NCBI GenBank assembly: GCA_904502235.1
Contig: CAJGDP010000015.1
Span: 1 to 42,268 of the forward strand
Source: an uncultured Bacteroidaceae bacterium
GTDB taxonomy: Bacteria > Bacteroidota > Bacteroidia > Bacteroidales > Bacteroidaceae
DNA length: 42,268 bases
Direction: 5' to 3'
Translations under genes and position numbers: made by a program
Shown here: in pieces, positions 23,310 to 33,348 of the stretch
Position numbering within the stretch: position 1 is the stretch's first letter
How the letters are laid out: each line of letters begins with the position of its first letter
The notes under the pieces: model-generated
Database searches by the model: none
The model's input: only the letters and a program-made list of their open reading frames with translations
What the model was told of the DNA's origin: nothing

Positions 23310-24386
23310 ATGGAAGAAAAAAATAAAAAAAGTAGAGAGATAGATGTAATCGCTATGCTAAAGAAGGCGATACATGATTGGAAAATTATCTCTCTCTTTG
23401 TGCTTGTTTTTGGTATTTTGGGTGTAGTCTCTGTCTTGACTAGTACAAAGATGTACAAGACAGATGTAGTCCTGGCTCCGGAAACTTCTGGCTCAGAATT
23501 GTCGAACATGATGGATGCATGGGGTAATCTTATTGGAAAATCATTCGGAGGAGGTTCTTCTTCCGATGCTATATATCCGGAATTGTACCCCAATATATTC
23601 ACTTCTACAACTTTTTTGATTGATTTGTATGATGTGCCCGTTGTGTTGAAGGATGGCAGTAAAACCCAGACTTACTATAATCATCTCAAAAACGATTATA
23701 AACCCAGTCTGTCGTCATATCCAAAGATATGGCTTGCCAAGTTTATTATGCTTTTTAAAAAGGAAGAGGTAAGTACCGGTGGATTGAATCCCTTTCATCT
23801 CACAAAGGAGCAGTATAACATATGTAAACTCATGCGTCGCAATATTCAGTGTGTGGTGGATCAGCGCACAAATCTAATAACGGTTTCTGTTATTGATATT
23901 GATAATGTAATTGCTGCGACAATGGCAGACACTGTTACTGCACGACTTCAGGAGTATATAATAGATTATCGTACTAGAAAGGCGCGTCATGATTTGGAGT
24001 TTATAACAGAAATGTATAATCAGGCGCAAAAAGAGTATTACGATATACAGGCTGAATATGCAAAATTCGCTGATGCTAATATGAATGTAGTAAAGGCAAG
24101 CCAGAGGGCACGTCTTGAAAATCTTGAGAATGAAATGCAGTTGAAGTCTAATTTGTATGCAAGTGTTTCACAACAGTTGCAGATTGCACGTCAGCGTTTG
24201 CAGGAACGTACACCAGCCTTTATGACAATACAGCCGGCAGTTGTTTCTATAGAACATACCGGAATGTCCGGTTTCACTAAATTGCTGATTTTCTGCTTCT
24301 TGGGATTTGCTCTGGGTGCTGCATGGTCGATCTATTTGAAAGATATGTATAAATCTTTTATTGCCAATAGAAAGAAAAAGAAGTGA
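23310..24386 (+). CDS. Wzz-type polysaccharide chain-length / export inner-membrane protein
   Basis: 358 residues with two membrane helices (about 26-46 and 325-345), a large periplasmic part with a coiled-coil stretch (HDLEFITEMYNQAQKEYYDIQAEYAKF) and a short basic tail (NRKKKK). This is the Wzz/GNVR plan without a fused tyrosine kinase, and no separate kinase gene is present in the locus. It probably sets chain length and bridges to the Wza-like protein encoded just upstream. Confidence 0.88.
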   Translation: MEEKNKKSREIDVIAMLKKAIHDWKIISLFVLVFGILGVVSVLTSTKMYKTDVVLAPETSGSELSNMMDAWGNLIGKSFGGGSSSDAIYPELYPNIFTSTTFLIDLYDVPVVLKDGSKTQTYYNHLKNDYKPSLSSYPKIWLAKFIMLFKKEEVSTGGLNPFHLTKEQYNICKLMRRNIQCVVDQRTNLITVSVIDIDNVIAATMADTVTARLQEYIIDYRTRKARHDLEFITEMYNQAQKEYYDIQAEYAKFADANMNVVKASQRARLENLENEMQLKSNLYASVSQQLQIARQRLQERTPAFMTIQPAVVSIEHTGMSGFTKLLIFCFLGFALGAAWSIYLKDMYKSFIANRKKKK

Positions 24387-24446
24387 TTTTATCTCTTCTT
24401 GATATGTACAGAATCATATCATTAATAACTGTAACTTACGAATAAC

Positions 24447-25601
24447 ATGTTTTCGATTGCATATATAATAGTTTTTTTTATATACGCCTCAATGGCACTA
24501 TTGTATAGCTATGCAAACGAAACAGGCAAAATGTGGATAAAAGCAGTTTCTGTTCTGCTGTTTGTCTTCTTCTTTGGTTTCAGAGGTTTTGTTGGCGATG
24601 ACTGGCTGATATATTATCCGGTATTTGATAATATGTATAGCGACAATGCCGATAATGTCTTGTCTTTTGTTGCCGGTTCCGATCTTGAACCGGGATTCAA
24701 TTTCCTGCAGGCATTGTGTAAATTCATATATCCCAATTATCATTTCTTTGTTTTTGTATGCTGTTTATTGCAATGTGGTTTGCTGTATAACTTCTTTCGC
24801 AAGAGAATAGATAATCTGCCTTTTGCATTTATGGTTTTTGTTTCAATGTCCGGATATGGACTTGAGATTAATCTTCTGCGCAACTCAATATCATTGTTCA
24901 TCTGCTTAAATGCTTTGGATTTTCTAAAAGAACGTAAAGCATTGCCTTATTTCGCTTTGTGTGTGTTGGCGATGTCGATACATGTATCTGCAGTAATCTT
25001 TATCCCACTATATTTCTTTCTGCATAAACATTTGCCACGTTGGATATATATAGCGGTATTTATATTTTCAGCACTGTTTTTGTTAGCGCAGGTCAATTTT
25101 ATAGGTCCGTTGTTGTTGTATGTAGCTTCGTTCTTTGGTGAATTTTTTGTAGAGCTGGTGCGTAATTATATCGAAGGAGAGATGACTGCAATTAAGGGAT
25201 TTCTTTCTGTAGGTTTTCTGGAACGTCTGTTTACCGGCATCTTGATTATATGCTATTATGATAAGTTGGTTTCTATAAATAAGGAAAATGTGTTGTTTAT
25301 CAATGCATTTTTGCTTTATTTCCTTTCATTTGCCCTGTTCCGTGAATTTGAGGTTGCAAGCCGAAGAATTGCCCTGTTGTTTGTGTTTTCATATTGGATA
25401 TTATGGTGCGATTTGCTCAAATGTTTCGTGTATAAGGGAAACAGGATGCTTTATGCCATGTTTTTGTTGTGTTATGGTGTTCTTAAAATACATTCAATGA
25501 CAAATGAACCGAAAATGGAATACGACAATATTCTCTTTGGGGCAAAATCATATGAAGAGAGATATACAATATATATGATAAACAAGAAGGAACTGTTTTG
25601 A
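24447..25601 (+). CDS. EpsG-family membrane protein (probable Wzy-type polymerase)
   Basis: 384 residues with about ten hydrophobic helices. The EpsG/O-antigen polymerase pattern is seen in FFGFRGFVGDDWLIYYPVFDNMY near the start and in the loop YGLEINLLRNSISLFICLNALDFL. These polytopic proteins polymerise undecaprenyl-linked repeat units at the periplasmic face. It is the only polymerase candidate in a locus that also has a Wzx flippase, which supports the assignment. Confidence 0.82.
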   Translation: MFSIAYIIVFFIYASMALLYSYANETGKMWIKAVSVLLFVFFFGFRGFVGDDWLIYYPVFDNMYSDNADNVLSFVAGSDLEPGFNFLQALCKFIYPNYHFFVFVCCLLQCGLLYNFFRKRIDNLPFAFMVFVSMSGYGLEINLLRNSISLFICLNALDFLKERKALPYFALCVLAMSIHVSAVIFIPLYFFLHKHLPRWIYIAVFIFSALFLLAQVNFIGPLLLYVASFFGEFFVELVRNYIEGEMTAIKGFLSVGFLERLFTGILIICYYDKLVSINKENVLFINAFLLYFLSFALFREFEVASRRIALLFVFSYWILWCDLLKCFVYKGNRMLYAMFLLCYGVLKIHSMTNEPKMEYDNILFGAKSYEERYTIYMINKKELF

Positions 25602-25610
25602 TGTTATTAT

Positions 25611-26891
25611 ATGAATATTGCAGAGCAAAAAAATAAAATAACGGTAATTACTGTTGTATATAATAATGTATCAGGTATTAAGGATACTCTTGATAGTTTT
25701 GTTGCACAGTCTTGGAATAACAAGGAACTTATCGTCATTGATGGTGGTAGTACTGATGGCACTTGGGAAGTTGTAAATTCATATTCCGAGAGCATCTCAT
25801 ATAAATGTTCTGAACCGGATGGCGGTATTTATGATGCCATGAACAAGGGAATAGATAGGGCAACCGGTGAATGGATTACATTCCTTAACAGTGGTGATGT
25901 CTTTGTTGATGACACTGTGCTTGAGCGTGTCTTTGCCAGTGATTTGTATGAAGGTATAGATGTTGTCTATGGTGATAGTATAGAGGTCAACGGCATTGCA
26001 CGTCTTTTGTTGACTGCACCATCAGATATATCTCGAATGGAATATTTTCCGGTATATCGTCATGGTTCATCTTTTGTGAGAACAGCCGTTCAGCAAAAAC
26101 ATAAATTCAATCTTTCATTAAAAAAAGAGTTGGGATACTCTCTTGATTGGGAAATGATACACCGAATGTATAAGGATGCTTGCACTTTCAGAAAGGTTGA
26201 TGTAGCTGTTCAAGCATTTTTGAAAGAGGGTGTTTCTGACCGACCTTATATGAGCCGTTGGTATAATTACAAGATAACAAGCGGTGGAAGCTTCTGCCTT
26301 AAGAAATTCATTTATTTTCTATATAATTGTATTTTGTATGCATTCGTGAATTCGGCTCTTTATAGTTGGGTACGTGCTTTTTTTATGGAGTTTCTGCTTA
26401 ATAGCTGTATGCCACATGTGCATTTTTGGAGTATAAGACGCGCATATTTGAAGTTGGTGCGTTCAAAAATCGGTAAGGGGACATTTATAATGAAGAATGT
26501 GTATATACAAAGCCCTAACCGTTTGACGATAGGTGATTATAGTCATATTAACAGAGGAGTCGTGCTTGATGCACGTGGCGATATAATGATAGGTTCAAGT
26601 GTTTCGGTTTCTCATAATGTAAATATTATGACAGGTGGACACGATCATATGTCTGAAAATTTCACAGGAGTCTTTAAACCCATTATTATAAAAGATTATG
26701 CTTGGATTGGGGTTGGAGCTACAATCCTGCAGGGCGTAACAATTGGCAAAGGTGCTGTGGTGTGTGCCGGAGCTGTTGTGAATAAAGACGTGGCGGATTA
26801 TGAGATTGTTGGCGGAGTGCCGGCAAAAAAAATAGGGGAGCGTACTCAAAAACTAAATTATCGTTGTTGCTGGGATACTCCTTTTACTTAA
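25611..26891 (+). CDS. Glycosyltransferase family 2 fused to a hexapeptide acetyltransferase
   Basis: A 426-residue single open frame with two enzyme domains. Residues ~8-225 are a WcaA-like GT2 (ITVITVVYNNVSGIKDTLDS, VIDGGSTDGTWEV, DGGIYDAMNKGIDRATGEW, NSGD). A hydrophobic linker (~228-270) follows. Residues ~285-418 are a left-handed beta-helix acetyltransferase with catalytic His in MTGGHDHMS and the coil IGVGATILQGVTIGKGAVVCAGAVVNKDV. The fusion suggests that one sugar is added and O-acetylated by the same protein. It starts 10 nt after the EpsG gene. Confidence 0.9.
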   Translation: MNIAEQKNKITVITVVYNNVSGIKDTLDSFVAQSWNNKELIVIDGGSTDGTWEVVNSYSESISYKCSEPDGGIYDAMNKGIDRATGEWITFLNSGDVFVDDTVLERVFASDLYEGIDVVYGDSIEVNGIARLLLTAPSDISRMEYFPVYRHGSSFVRTAVQQKHKFNLSLKKELGYSLDWEMIHRMYKDACTFRKVDVAVQAFLKEGVSDRPYMSRWYNYKITSGGSFCLKKFIYFLYNCILYAFVNSALYSWVRAFFMEFLLNSCMPHVHFWSIRRAYLKLVRSKIGKGTFIMKNVYIQSPNRLTIGDYSHINRGVVLDARGDIMIGSSVSVSHNVNIMTGGHDHMSENFTGVFKPIIIKDYAWIGVGATILQGVTIGKGAVVCAGAVVNKDVADYEIVGGVPAKKIGERTQKLNYRCCWDTPFT

Positions 26892-26904
26892 AAAATATAA
26901 TAGT

Positions 26905-28134
26905 ATGAATATCGTTATTCTTACAATAATATTACCATATCCTTTGGATTCCGGTGGTGCGCAGGCTCAATATAATATGATTGACAGTTTGCGGCATGAA
27001 CATAATATAACGGTTGTCTTCCCTGAAAATGGAATGAATTCCATGGGGGCTATGGCTGAATTGAAGAGACGTTGGCCTGAGGTGGATTTTCGTCCTTACA
27101 GATTCTATAGTCAGTTGGTGGACCCACGCTTCTTTGCATCAAAGATTAAGCGTGCGTTAAAGAAAAAACTCTTGAAAAACAGCGACCGCTTTATGGTGGA
27201 ATGGATGCTTACTCCTTATGGCTACTCGGTAGATAACAGATTCGCCCGTTTTGTCAGGAATGTGCTTTCTGAAAAAAAAGCCGATGTTATCCAGGTGGAG
27301 TTTTATCCTTATTTGAATTTTGTACATAAACTGCCGGATAATGTACGCAAGGTGTTTATTCACCACGAGATACGTTATATACGCAATCGCCGTTTGTTGG
27401 CAGACATTAAGATGTTGCCTCATGAGATTGAATATATGGAGCAGATGTATCGTAGGGAAATAGACGACCTTAATTGCTATGATATAGTTGTAACTTTGAC
27501 TGATGTTGACCGTAAGGAGTTGCAGTCGGTAGGTGTTAATGTTCCTATTATGGTCTCTCCCGCATCGGTTAATGCGCAAACGATGGACTATGATGGTTGG
27601 AATGGCAGAATTGTCTTTCTTGGCGGTTATGGACACACACCTAACAAGGAAGGTATGGAATGGTTCCTAAAGAATGTGACTCCACTGATAGATTGGAAAA
27701 ATAAAGCAGTCTCTTCGGTGGATATAATAGGAGGTGGATGGCCTGCCGAAGTTGAGGGGATTGCTGAAAATATAAAGGTCAACCGTCTAGGGTTTGTGGA
27801 GAACCTTGCCGATGCAGCAAAGGGAAGCATTATGATTATTCCAATACTTTCGGGTAGTGGAATGAGAATGAAGATTCTGGAGGCAGCAGCAATGGGCATG
27901 CCTATGATTACAACATCAGTAGGAGTTGAAGGTTTGTCGTTTGAAAATGAAACGTCTTGTATGATTGCCGATACGCCACAGGATTTTGCTATGGCTATTG
28001 ATAAAGTCATAAGCAGTGAGAGCTTGAGAAAAGAATTGACTGATAATGCAAGAACCGTCTATGAAGAAAAATATTCAGTGAAAGCAACATCAAGAATTCG
28101 TAATAACGTTTATTATAATGGCAGTACAAAATAA
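26905..28134 (+). CDS. Glycosyltransferase family 4
   Basis: 409 residues with a GT-B fold. The N-terminal domain starts NIVILTIILPYPLDSGGAQAQYN, with the glycine loop of the acceptor site. The C-terminal domain has IVFLGGYGHTPNKEGMEWFLKNV and SGSGMRMKILEAAAMGMPMITTSVGVEGL, where the E-x7-E-type nucleotide-sugar motif is ILEAAAMGMPMI. It transfers a hexose or similar within the repeat unit. The 3' end overlaps the next gene by 17 nt. Confidence 0.9.
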   Translation: MNIVILTIILPYPLDSGGAQAQYNMIDSLRHEHNITVVFPENGMNSMGAMAELKRRWPEVDFRPYRFYSQLVDPRFFASKIKRALKKKLLKNSDRFMVEWMLTPYGYSVDNRFARFVRNVLSEKKADVIQVEFYPYLNFVHKLPDNVRKVFIHHEIRYIRNRRLLADIKMLPHEIEYMEQMYRREIDDLNCYDIVVTLTDVDRKELQSVGVNVPIMVSPASVNAQTMDYDGWNGRIVFLGGYGHTPNKEGMEWFLKNVTPLIDWKNKAVSSVDIIGGGWPAEVEGIAENIKVNRLGFVENLADAAKGSIMIIPILSGSGMRMKILEAAAMGMPMITTSVGVEGLSFENETSCMIADTPQDFAMAIDKVISSESLRKELTDNARTVYEEKYSVKATSRIRNNVYYNGSTK

Positions 28135-29260
28135 AAAACAGGCAGATTTACGTTCGCAAAGTCTTGACTTGTTACGTTTCCCTTTGGCTATAGCTGTATT
28201 GGCGGTACATGTTGTCTCGCCACAGACTTTCTATGTTAAGGGTGAGGCTATAAATACAATGTCAATGCCTGCTGTTGAGTTCTTGTTTAATTTTATATCT
28301 GCTTTTATAAGGGCACAGAGTGTTCCTATATATTATTTTATTTCGGGATATGTGTTCTTCTATGGTGTAGATTTTACATCTGCTGTATATAAAAAGAAAC
28401 TTAAGAACCGTTTCCGTTCACTTGTTATACCTTATGTCGTTTGGAATGTTCTTGCGCTTGCGTGGATACTTTTCAAATCAATGCCTTGTTTTGCATCCCT
28501 GACATCTGGCTTGAATAGCATAGAACCGGATTTTTCATTGAAAGCACTCTTGTTCTCTTTCTTTGATAATTCACAGGGAATTATTCCTACAGCAAGTGTA
28601 GGCGCAGGACATATATATCCTGTCAATTCTCCTTTATGGTTTATCCGCGATTTAATAATTGTTGTGCTTACATCCCCAATCGTCTATTGGATTGTAAAGA
28701 AAATACGTGTTCCGGCAGTTGTAGCAATGCTTGTGTTGTGGTTTGTTGCCGATTTTTATAAATGGGGACATGCATCACAACTCATTACTGCATATGCGTT
28801 TTTTATGTGGGGCGCATATATGAGCGTGCATAAAAAGGATATGATGGCTGAGTTTGGACGCTTTTCCCATATATCGTATTTTGGATATTTTGCTCTTGCC
28901 ATTGCATATATGATCTGTGCTTATGTTAAACCGGAATATTGTGCAATCTTAAAATTGATGAATATATTTGTTGGTCTTATATTTGCATATAATGTGGCTG
29001 CATTGCTAATAAGGAAATCCATCTGTAAACCCAATAAGTTCTTGTCATCGTCGAGTTTCTTTATATACATATCGCATTACCTTATTTATAATGAGGTGCT
29101 AAAGGTACTTTATATGATTAGCACGCCGGCAACAGCTACGGGCTTTGTTTTTCTTTATCTGTCAGCTATTGTGGCATGTGTGTCGCTATTGTTGTCGGTG
29201 TTCTATCTGATGAATCGATATGTTCCATCAGTGTTAAGGGTTATTGCCGGTAGAAAATGA
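28118..29260 (+). CDS. Acyltransferase family 3 integral-membrane protein
   Basis: 380 residues with about ten membrane helices. The first helix carries the acyltransferase-3 motif with R and H (LDLLRFPLAIAVLAVHVVS). Such enzymes O-acetylate or succinylate polysaccharides in the membrane. The gene overlaps the GT4 gene by 17 nt in another frame, showing tight coupling. Confidence 0.88.
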   Translation: MAVQNKKQADLRSQSLDLLRFPLAIAVLAVHVVSPQTFYVKGEAINTMSMPAVEFLFNFISAFIRAQSVPIYYFISGYVFFYGVDFTSAVYKKKLKNRFRSLVIPYVVWNVLALAWILFKSMPCFASLTSGLNSIEPDFSLKALLFSFFDNSQGIIPTASVGAGHIYPVNSPLWFIRDLIIVVLTSPIVYWIVKKIRVPAVVAMLVLWFVADFYKWGHASQLITAYAFFMWGAYMSVHKKDMMAEFGRFSHISYFGYFALAIAYMICAYVKPEYCAILKLMNIFVGLIFAYNVAALLIRKSICKPNKFLSSSSFFIYISHYLIYNEVLKVLYMISTPATATGFVFLYLSAIVACVSLLLSVFYLMNRYVPSVLRVIAGRK

Positions 29261-29301
29261 AAGTAACTGTTGTAAATACGTAAGTTTTAATTGTTTTTAA
29301 T

Positions 29302-30078
29302 ATGGGATTTTTAGGTGGATTTGTAAAAAATATGAGTTCTGAAGAACGCTATTCTTTATCGATGATGAAAGTGTTCTTCTGGAATATAAATTGGATAAAG
29401 ACATTCTGGTTCAATTTTAAGGCTTTGCCGTTTGGACAGGCCATTAAAATACCGTTTTTGGTTTCGTATAATACAAAAATCAAAAATGTCGGAAAAATCA
29501 TTTTGTCCAAGAGTGTGCATACAGGAATGGTTTCTATAGGTGTTATAAGAATTGGTGATTTTGAAACTAATGCTGAAAAGACGGTATTCAACAATATGGG
29601 TACGTTTACAGTAGCCGGGAATATGAAGATGCATCCGGGAGTGAAAGTGGTTGTACGTCAAGGAGCTGAGTTGTCTGTTGGTGAACGTGTAGGATTCGGG
29701 GGTAATAGCAAGGTCGTTTGTCATAAGGCAATAACTATAGGTAATGATTTTAGAATGTCATGGAATAGCCAGATATTTGATACGGATTTCCATTTTTTGT
29801 ATAATATTGAGAAGGATAAGCACTACCCACGTTTGAAACCGGTAACTATCGGTAACAATGTCTTCGTTGGTAATGGTACTACGATAGGAAAGGGAACTGT
29901 ATTGCCGGATGGTTGTGTGGTGTCATGTATATCTAAAGTGAGCGGCGATTTTACAAATGAAGGTAAGAACTTGCTTATATCAGGAAATCCGGCTAAGGTC
30001 TTAATTAAGGGTGTAGAAATGGGTAATAGTTGGTTTATGGATAAGGAAGATGCTATTGCCAAACAAATGGGAGAATAA
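29302..30078 (+). CDS. Hexapeptide-repeat acyltransferase (LbH)
   Basis: 258 residues. The first ~60 residues are hydrophilic with a tryptophan-rich segment (FFWNINWIKTFWFN). The rest is an imperfect left-handed beta-helix ending in VTIGNNVFVGNGTTIGKGTVLPDGCVVS and GNPAKVLIKG. It probably transfers an acetyl or other acyl group to the polysaccharide repeat. It shares one nucleotide with the flippase start (TAATG). Confidence 0.83.
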   Translation: MGFLGGFVKNMSSEERYSLSMMKVFFWNINWIKTFWFNFKALPFGQAIKIPFLVSYNTKIKNVGKIILSKSVHTGMVSIGVIRIGDFETNAEKTVFNNMGTFTVAGNMKMHPGVKVVVRQGAELSVGERVGFGGNSKVVCHKAITIGNDFRMSWNSQIFDTDFHFLYNIEKDKHYPRLKPVTIGNNVFVGNGTTIGKGTVLPDGCVVSCISKVSGDFTNEGKNLLISGNPAKVLIKGVEMGNSWFMDKEDAIAKQMGE

Positions 30079-31517
30079 TGGGGGTCGGTAAACAGATTGC
30101 AAATAATGTAATGTGGAAATACTTGGAACTTGTATCTGTTTCAGGTATTCAGCTGATAAGTACCTTTTTACTGGCACGTTCTTTGACTCCGGACGACTAT
30201 GGTATAATTGGTATGGTGGTTGTTTTTACAACATTAGCTAATGTAATAATTGATTCGGGGTTCGGGCAAGCACTTATTAGGGAAAAGGAAGTTACAAGGG
30301 TAGATTATTCTACAGTCCTTTTTTTCAATGTTTTCATTTCGATACTACTATATGTACTTTTGTATTTCTCTTCGGGATATATTGCGCGGTTTTATAATGA
30401 ACCGATACTGAATGATGTGTGTAAGATTACCTTCTTGGTGTTGCCGTTGAATGCATTGTCGTTGGTTCAAACGACGAAAATGCAGAGAGATCTAAAATTC
30501 AAGAAATTATGTTTTATATCTTTGGCTGCAACTTTAATCTCTAGCTTAGTCGCAATATATTTGGCATACAAGTATAAGAATGTATGGGCTTTAGTGATAC
30601 AGAATCTGCTCATATACTTTTTTAAGATGCTGCTCCTTTGGCTGACAACTGATTTTGTACCTGTTATGAAAGTATCTTTTGTGTCGTTTAAAAAGTATTT
30701 CTCTTTCTCGAAAAACATAATGTTGTCAGCAGTTATTGGTACCATATTCAACAATATATATTCTCTTGTTATAGGCAAGGCTTACTCCACGGCAGAATTG
30801 GGCTATTATTCTCAAGCCGACAGAATAAAGAATTTGGGCTCACAAACCACAACTCAGGTCATTCAATCTGTAACGTATCCATTTCTTGCTAAAATCAATA
30901 ATGAAACTGGTGATATTAAGGGCGGGTATAAAAGGATTATTGCTATAGCATTGATTTTTGTTGGAACGATTATGGCATTATTGATGGGCAGTTCGCCAAA
31001 TTTGTTTGAACTATTGCTGGGAAGTCCTACATGGAGAACTGCCGGTACGTTCTTCTTGCTTATAGGAATAAATGGAATCCTTTTTCCTCTGCATTGTATT
31101 AATCAGAATATTCTTATGGTAAAGGGTGATTCCAAAACAATACTAGGTCTGGAAATCGCTCGTCGTTCCATAATGGTTGTTATATTATTGATTACAATAA
31201 ATTTTGAGATAGCAGTATTTGTTTTTGGTTTGACAATATATTCGGTGTTATTGCTTTTCTTGAACTTATATTATTGTGGAAAGCCTATAAATTATAGCTT
31301 GAAGGAGCAATTCAAGGATTTGTTGCCTATATTCATACGTCTATTGATAATTGTCGTATTTTCAATGCTGGCAGGAAATGTCGTTCCTGTATTGCCGATT
31401 GTTGTAAAAGTCTTGATATCTTTGTTCGTAGGTACGATTGTTGCTGTATTGCTTTTTCGAACTCACCCGGATTTTAAGTTGGCAATAGATTTGTTGCGTT
31501 CAATGATTAAACGTTAA
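30078..31517 (+). CDS. Wzx-type polysaccharide flippase (MOP superfamily)
   Basis: 479 residues with about 14 hydrophobic helices. The N-terminus (VMWKYLELVSVSGIQLISTFLLARSLTPDDYGIIGM) is typical of the WzxC-like branch, with the conserved ADRIKNLGSQTTTQVIQSVTYP segment in the middle. It flips undecaprenyl-diphosphate-linked repeat units to the periplasm for the EpsG-like polymerase. Confidence 0.93.
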   Translation: MGVGKQIANNVMWKYLELVSVSGIQLISTFLLARSLTPDDYGIIGMVVVFTTLANVIIDSGFGQALIREKEVTRVDYSTVLFFNVFISILLYVLLYFSSGYIARFYNEPILNDVCKITFLVLPLNALSLVQTTKMQRDLKFKKLCFISLAATLISSLVAIYLAYKYKNVWALVIQNLLIYFFKMLLLWLTTDFVPVMKVSFVSFKKYFSFSKNIMLSAVIGTIFNNIYSLVIGKAYSTAELGYYSQADRIKNLGSQTTTQVIQSVTYPFLAKINNETGDIKGGYKRIIAIALIFVGTIMALLMGSSPNLFELLLGSPTWRTAGTFFLLIGINGILFPLHCINQNILMVKGDSKTILGLEIARRSIMVVILLITINFEIAVFVFGLTIYSVLLLFLNLYYCGKPINYSLKEQFKDLLPIFIRLLIIVVFSMLAGNVVPVLPIVVKVLISLFVGTIVAVLLFRTHPDFKLAIDLLRSMIKR

Positions 31518-31560
31518 TATTATTTAACGTATTATTAATTTAAATAAACAGAAGTTTGTA

Positions 31561-32526
31561 ATGGGGGACAAACGTATAGCATATATTGATTTTATAAAGG
31601 TTTTTGCAATGTTCATTGTAACGATAGGACATTGTGCTCAAAGTTTATCTTGTCAGACATTTCCGGAGAAGGTAATCCCTAACGATTTTTTTGTCTCTAT
31701 CCATATGCCTTTGTTTATGATAGCAAGTGGATTTGTTCTGAATTTTAAAAAAATAAGGGAGATTCCAATAACAGACTATATATATGGCAGATTTTTAAGG
31801 TTGATTGTTCCGATGCTCATTTGGATACTTATATACAGTGTCTTTACAGTAAGTATTCCGTCTATTGGTGATTTCTTTATACGATATTGGTATTTGTCGG
31901 CACTCTTCTGTTCGTTGGTGGTTTTCAGGTTATTTTCTTTTTTATTCAAAAACGACGTAGCACTTATTGTTTCTTCTCTTTTATTTGTGATTGCAGTTCC
32001 TGTCTTTAAGACATCTCTCACGAATTTTATGTTCCCATTTCTTATATATGGGGTGCTGCTGAGGAAATTTATTAATAAAATGAATGTTGGATATTCTGTG
32101 TTATTTGGTAGTGTTTTTGTGCTCATTTATATATTCTATTGGGGACTCGAGCATACTGTATATCTGTCGCCTTTTGATATATCAAACATTAATAAAGGTA
32201 TGATAATTTCTTTTTTTATCAGACTTCTGATAGGTATCGCTGGTTCTACATTCATATTCTTGATAGCATCTCATTTTGATTCTCACCCAATTGTGCAGAA
32301 ATTTTCAAAATATGGTAGATATACACTAGTCTTTTATACAATGACAACTGTTATTAATGGATTTACATTACGCTTTTTATCTTTTATTGGATTCAATGTA
32401 ACAAATCCTTTGATTTTGGATATTTTATCAATAATATTTGCATTGCTACAGATGTGGATTATATATAAATTTGCTAAACGGGTTGAAAAGAATAAATATA
32501 TTTCCAAATTTTTATTAGGTATATAG
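31561..32526 (+). CDS. Acyltransferase family 3 membrane protein (second copy)
   Basis: 321 residues with about ten membrane helices. The motif helix is YIDFIKVFAMFIVTIGHCAQS, with the conserved His, followed by FFVSIHMPLFMIASGFVLNF. It is distantly related to the protein at 28118-29260 and not a recent duplicate. The region is visibly more AT-rich than the flanking housekeeping genes. Confidence 0.87.
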   Translation: MGDKRIAYIDFIKVFAMFIVTIGHCAQSLSCQTFPEKVIPNDFFVSIHMPLFMIASGFVLNFKKIREIPITDYIYGRFLRLIVPMLIWILIYSVFTVSIPSIGDFFIRYWYLSALFCSLVVFRLFSFLFKNDVALIVSSLLFVIAVPVFKTSLTNFMFPFLIYGVLLRKFINKMNVGYSVLFGSVFVLIYIFYWGLEHTVYLSPFDISNINKGMIISFFIRLLIGIAGSTFIFLIASHFDSHPIVQKFSKYGRYTLVFYTMTTVINGFTLRFLSFIGFNVTNPLILDILSIIFALLQMWIIYKFAKRVEKNKYISKFLLGI

Positions 32527-32568
32527 GGGGCGTTGCAACAAAATGAAAATTTTATCAATAATAATACT

Positions 32569-33279
32569 ATGATTTCAGTTTGCATGGCCACATATAATGG
32601 TCAAAAATATATAAGGGAGCAAATAGACAGTATATTGTGTCAACTGGGTGCTGATGATGAATTGGTGATTTCTGACGACCATTCATCTGATGCTACGGCA
32701 GAGATTATCAGCTCTTACAACGACAAAAGAATAAAATTCTTCTACAATGAGTTGAAGAAAGGTGTGACACATAATTTTGAAAATGCCTTGTTGAAATCCA
32801 AAGGTGAAATTCTTTTCCTTGCCGATCAGGATGATGTTTGGCTGCCGGGTAAACTTGAAAAGATGGTCGATTTCATGCAACAAGGTAATTATGATGTTGT
32901 TGAATGTAACTGTGCTCTTGTTGATGAGAACCTGAATGTCACAAAAGAAAAATATTATTGTGATGAGTTCCCTCAAAAGAAATCGGTATGGGGTAATTTT
33001 GTGGTGAACTCATGGCTTGGCAGTTGCATGGCTTTCAAGCGTAAGGTGCTTGAGGCTTCTTTACCTTTCCCCGACAAGGTGGCTGCACACGATTTGTGGC
33101 TGTGCCTGTTTGCTCAGATGCATTTCAAGTGTGGATATACATCTGAGGTGATGCAACTTTATCGTCGTCATTCCAATACAGTCTCTTTTGCCGGAGGAAA
33201 AAGTACAAACAGTCTTTACTACAAATTGAGTTATAGGGCATATCTTGCATGGCATCTTATGCTCAGAAGTTTGTTTTGA
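32569..33279 (+). CDS. Glycosyltransferase family 2
   Basis: 236 residues from the ATG at 32569. The frame is open to TTG 32533, but GT2 proteins begin at the MISVCMATYNGQKYIREQID strand, as here. Further motifs are DELVISDDHSSDAT, LADQDDVWLPGKLEKM and an LCLFAQMHF segment. It is the last gene of the first polysaccharide transcription unit and is followed by a hairpin terminator. Confidence 0.9.
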   Translation: MISVCMATYNGQKYIREQIDSILCQLGADDELVISDDHSSDATAEIISSYNDKRIKFFYNELKKGVTHNFENALLKSKGEILFLADQDDVWLPGKLEKMVDFMQQGNYDVVECNCALVDENLNVTKEKYYCDEFPQKKSVWGNFVVNSWLGSCMAFKRKVLEASLPFPDKVAAHDLWLCLFAQMHFKCGYTSEVMQLYRRHSNTVSFAGGKSTNSLYYKLSYRAYLAWHLMLRSLF

Positions 33280-33305
33280 GCAAGCTGATTCAAAAAACAC
33301 ATTGA

Positions 33306-33348
33306 AAAAACGTAAAACATCAAAGTTTACTTTGTGTTTTACGTTTTT
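33306..33348 (+). terminator. Terminator hairpin overlapping the next promoter
   Basis: Arms 33306-33325 and 33330-33348 pair over 19 bp with one bulged T and a TTTA loop, and end in a T-run. The TTTG at 33331-33334 inside the right arm is also the -33 element for the next gene. Confidence 0.75.
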
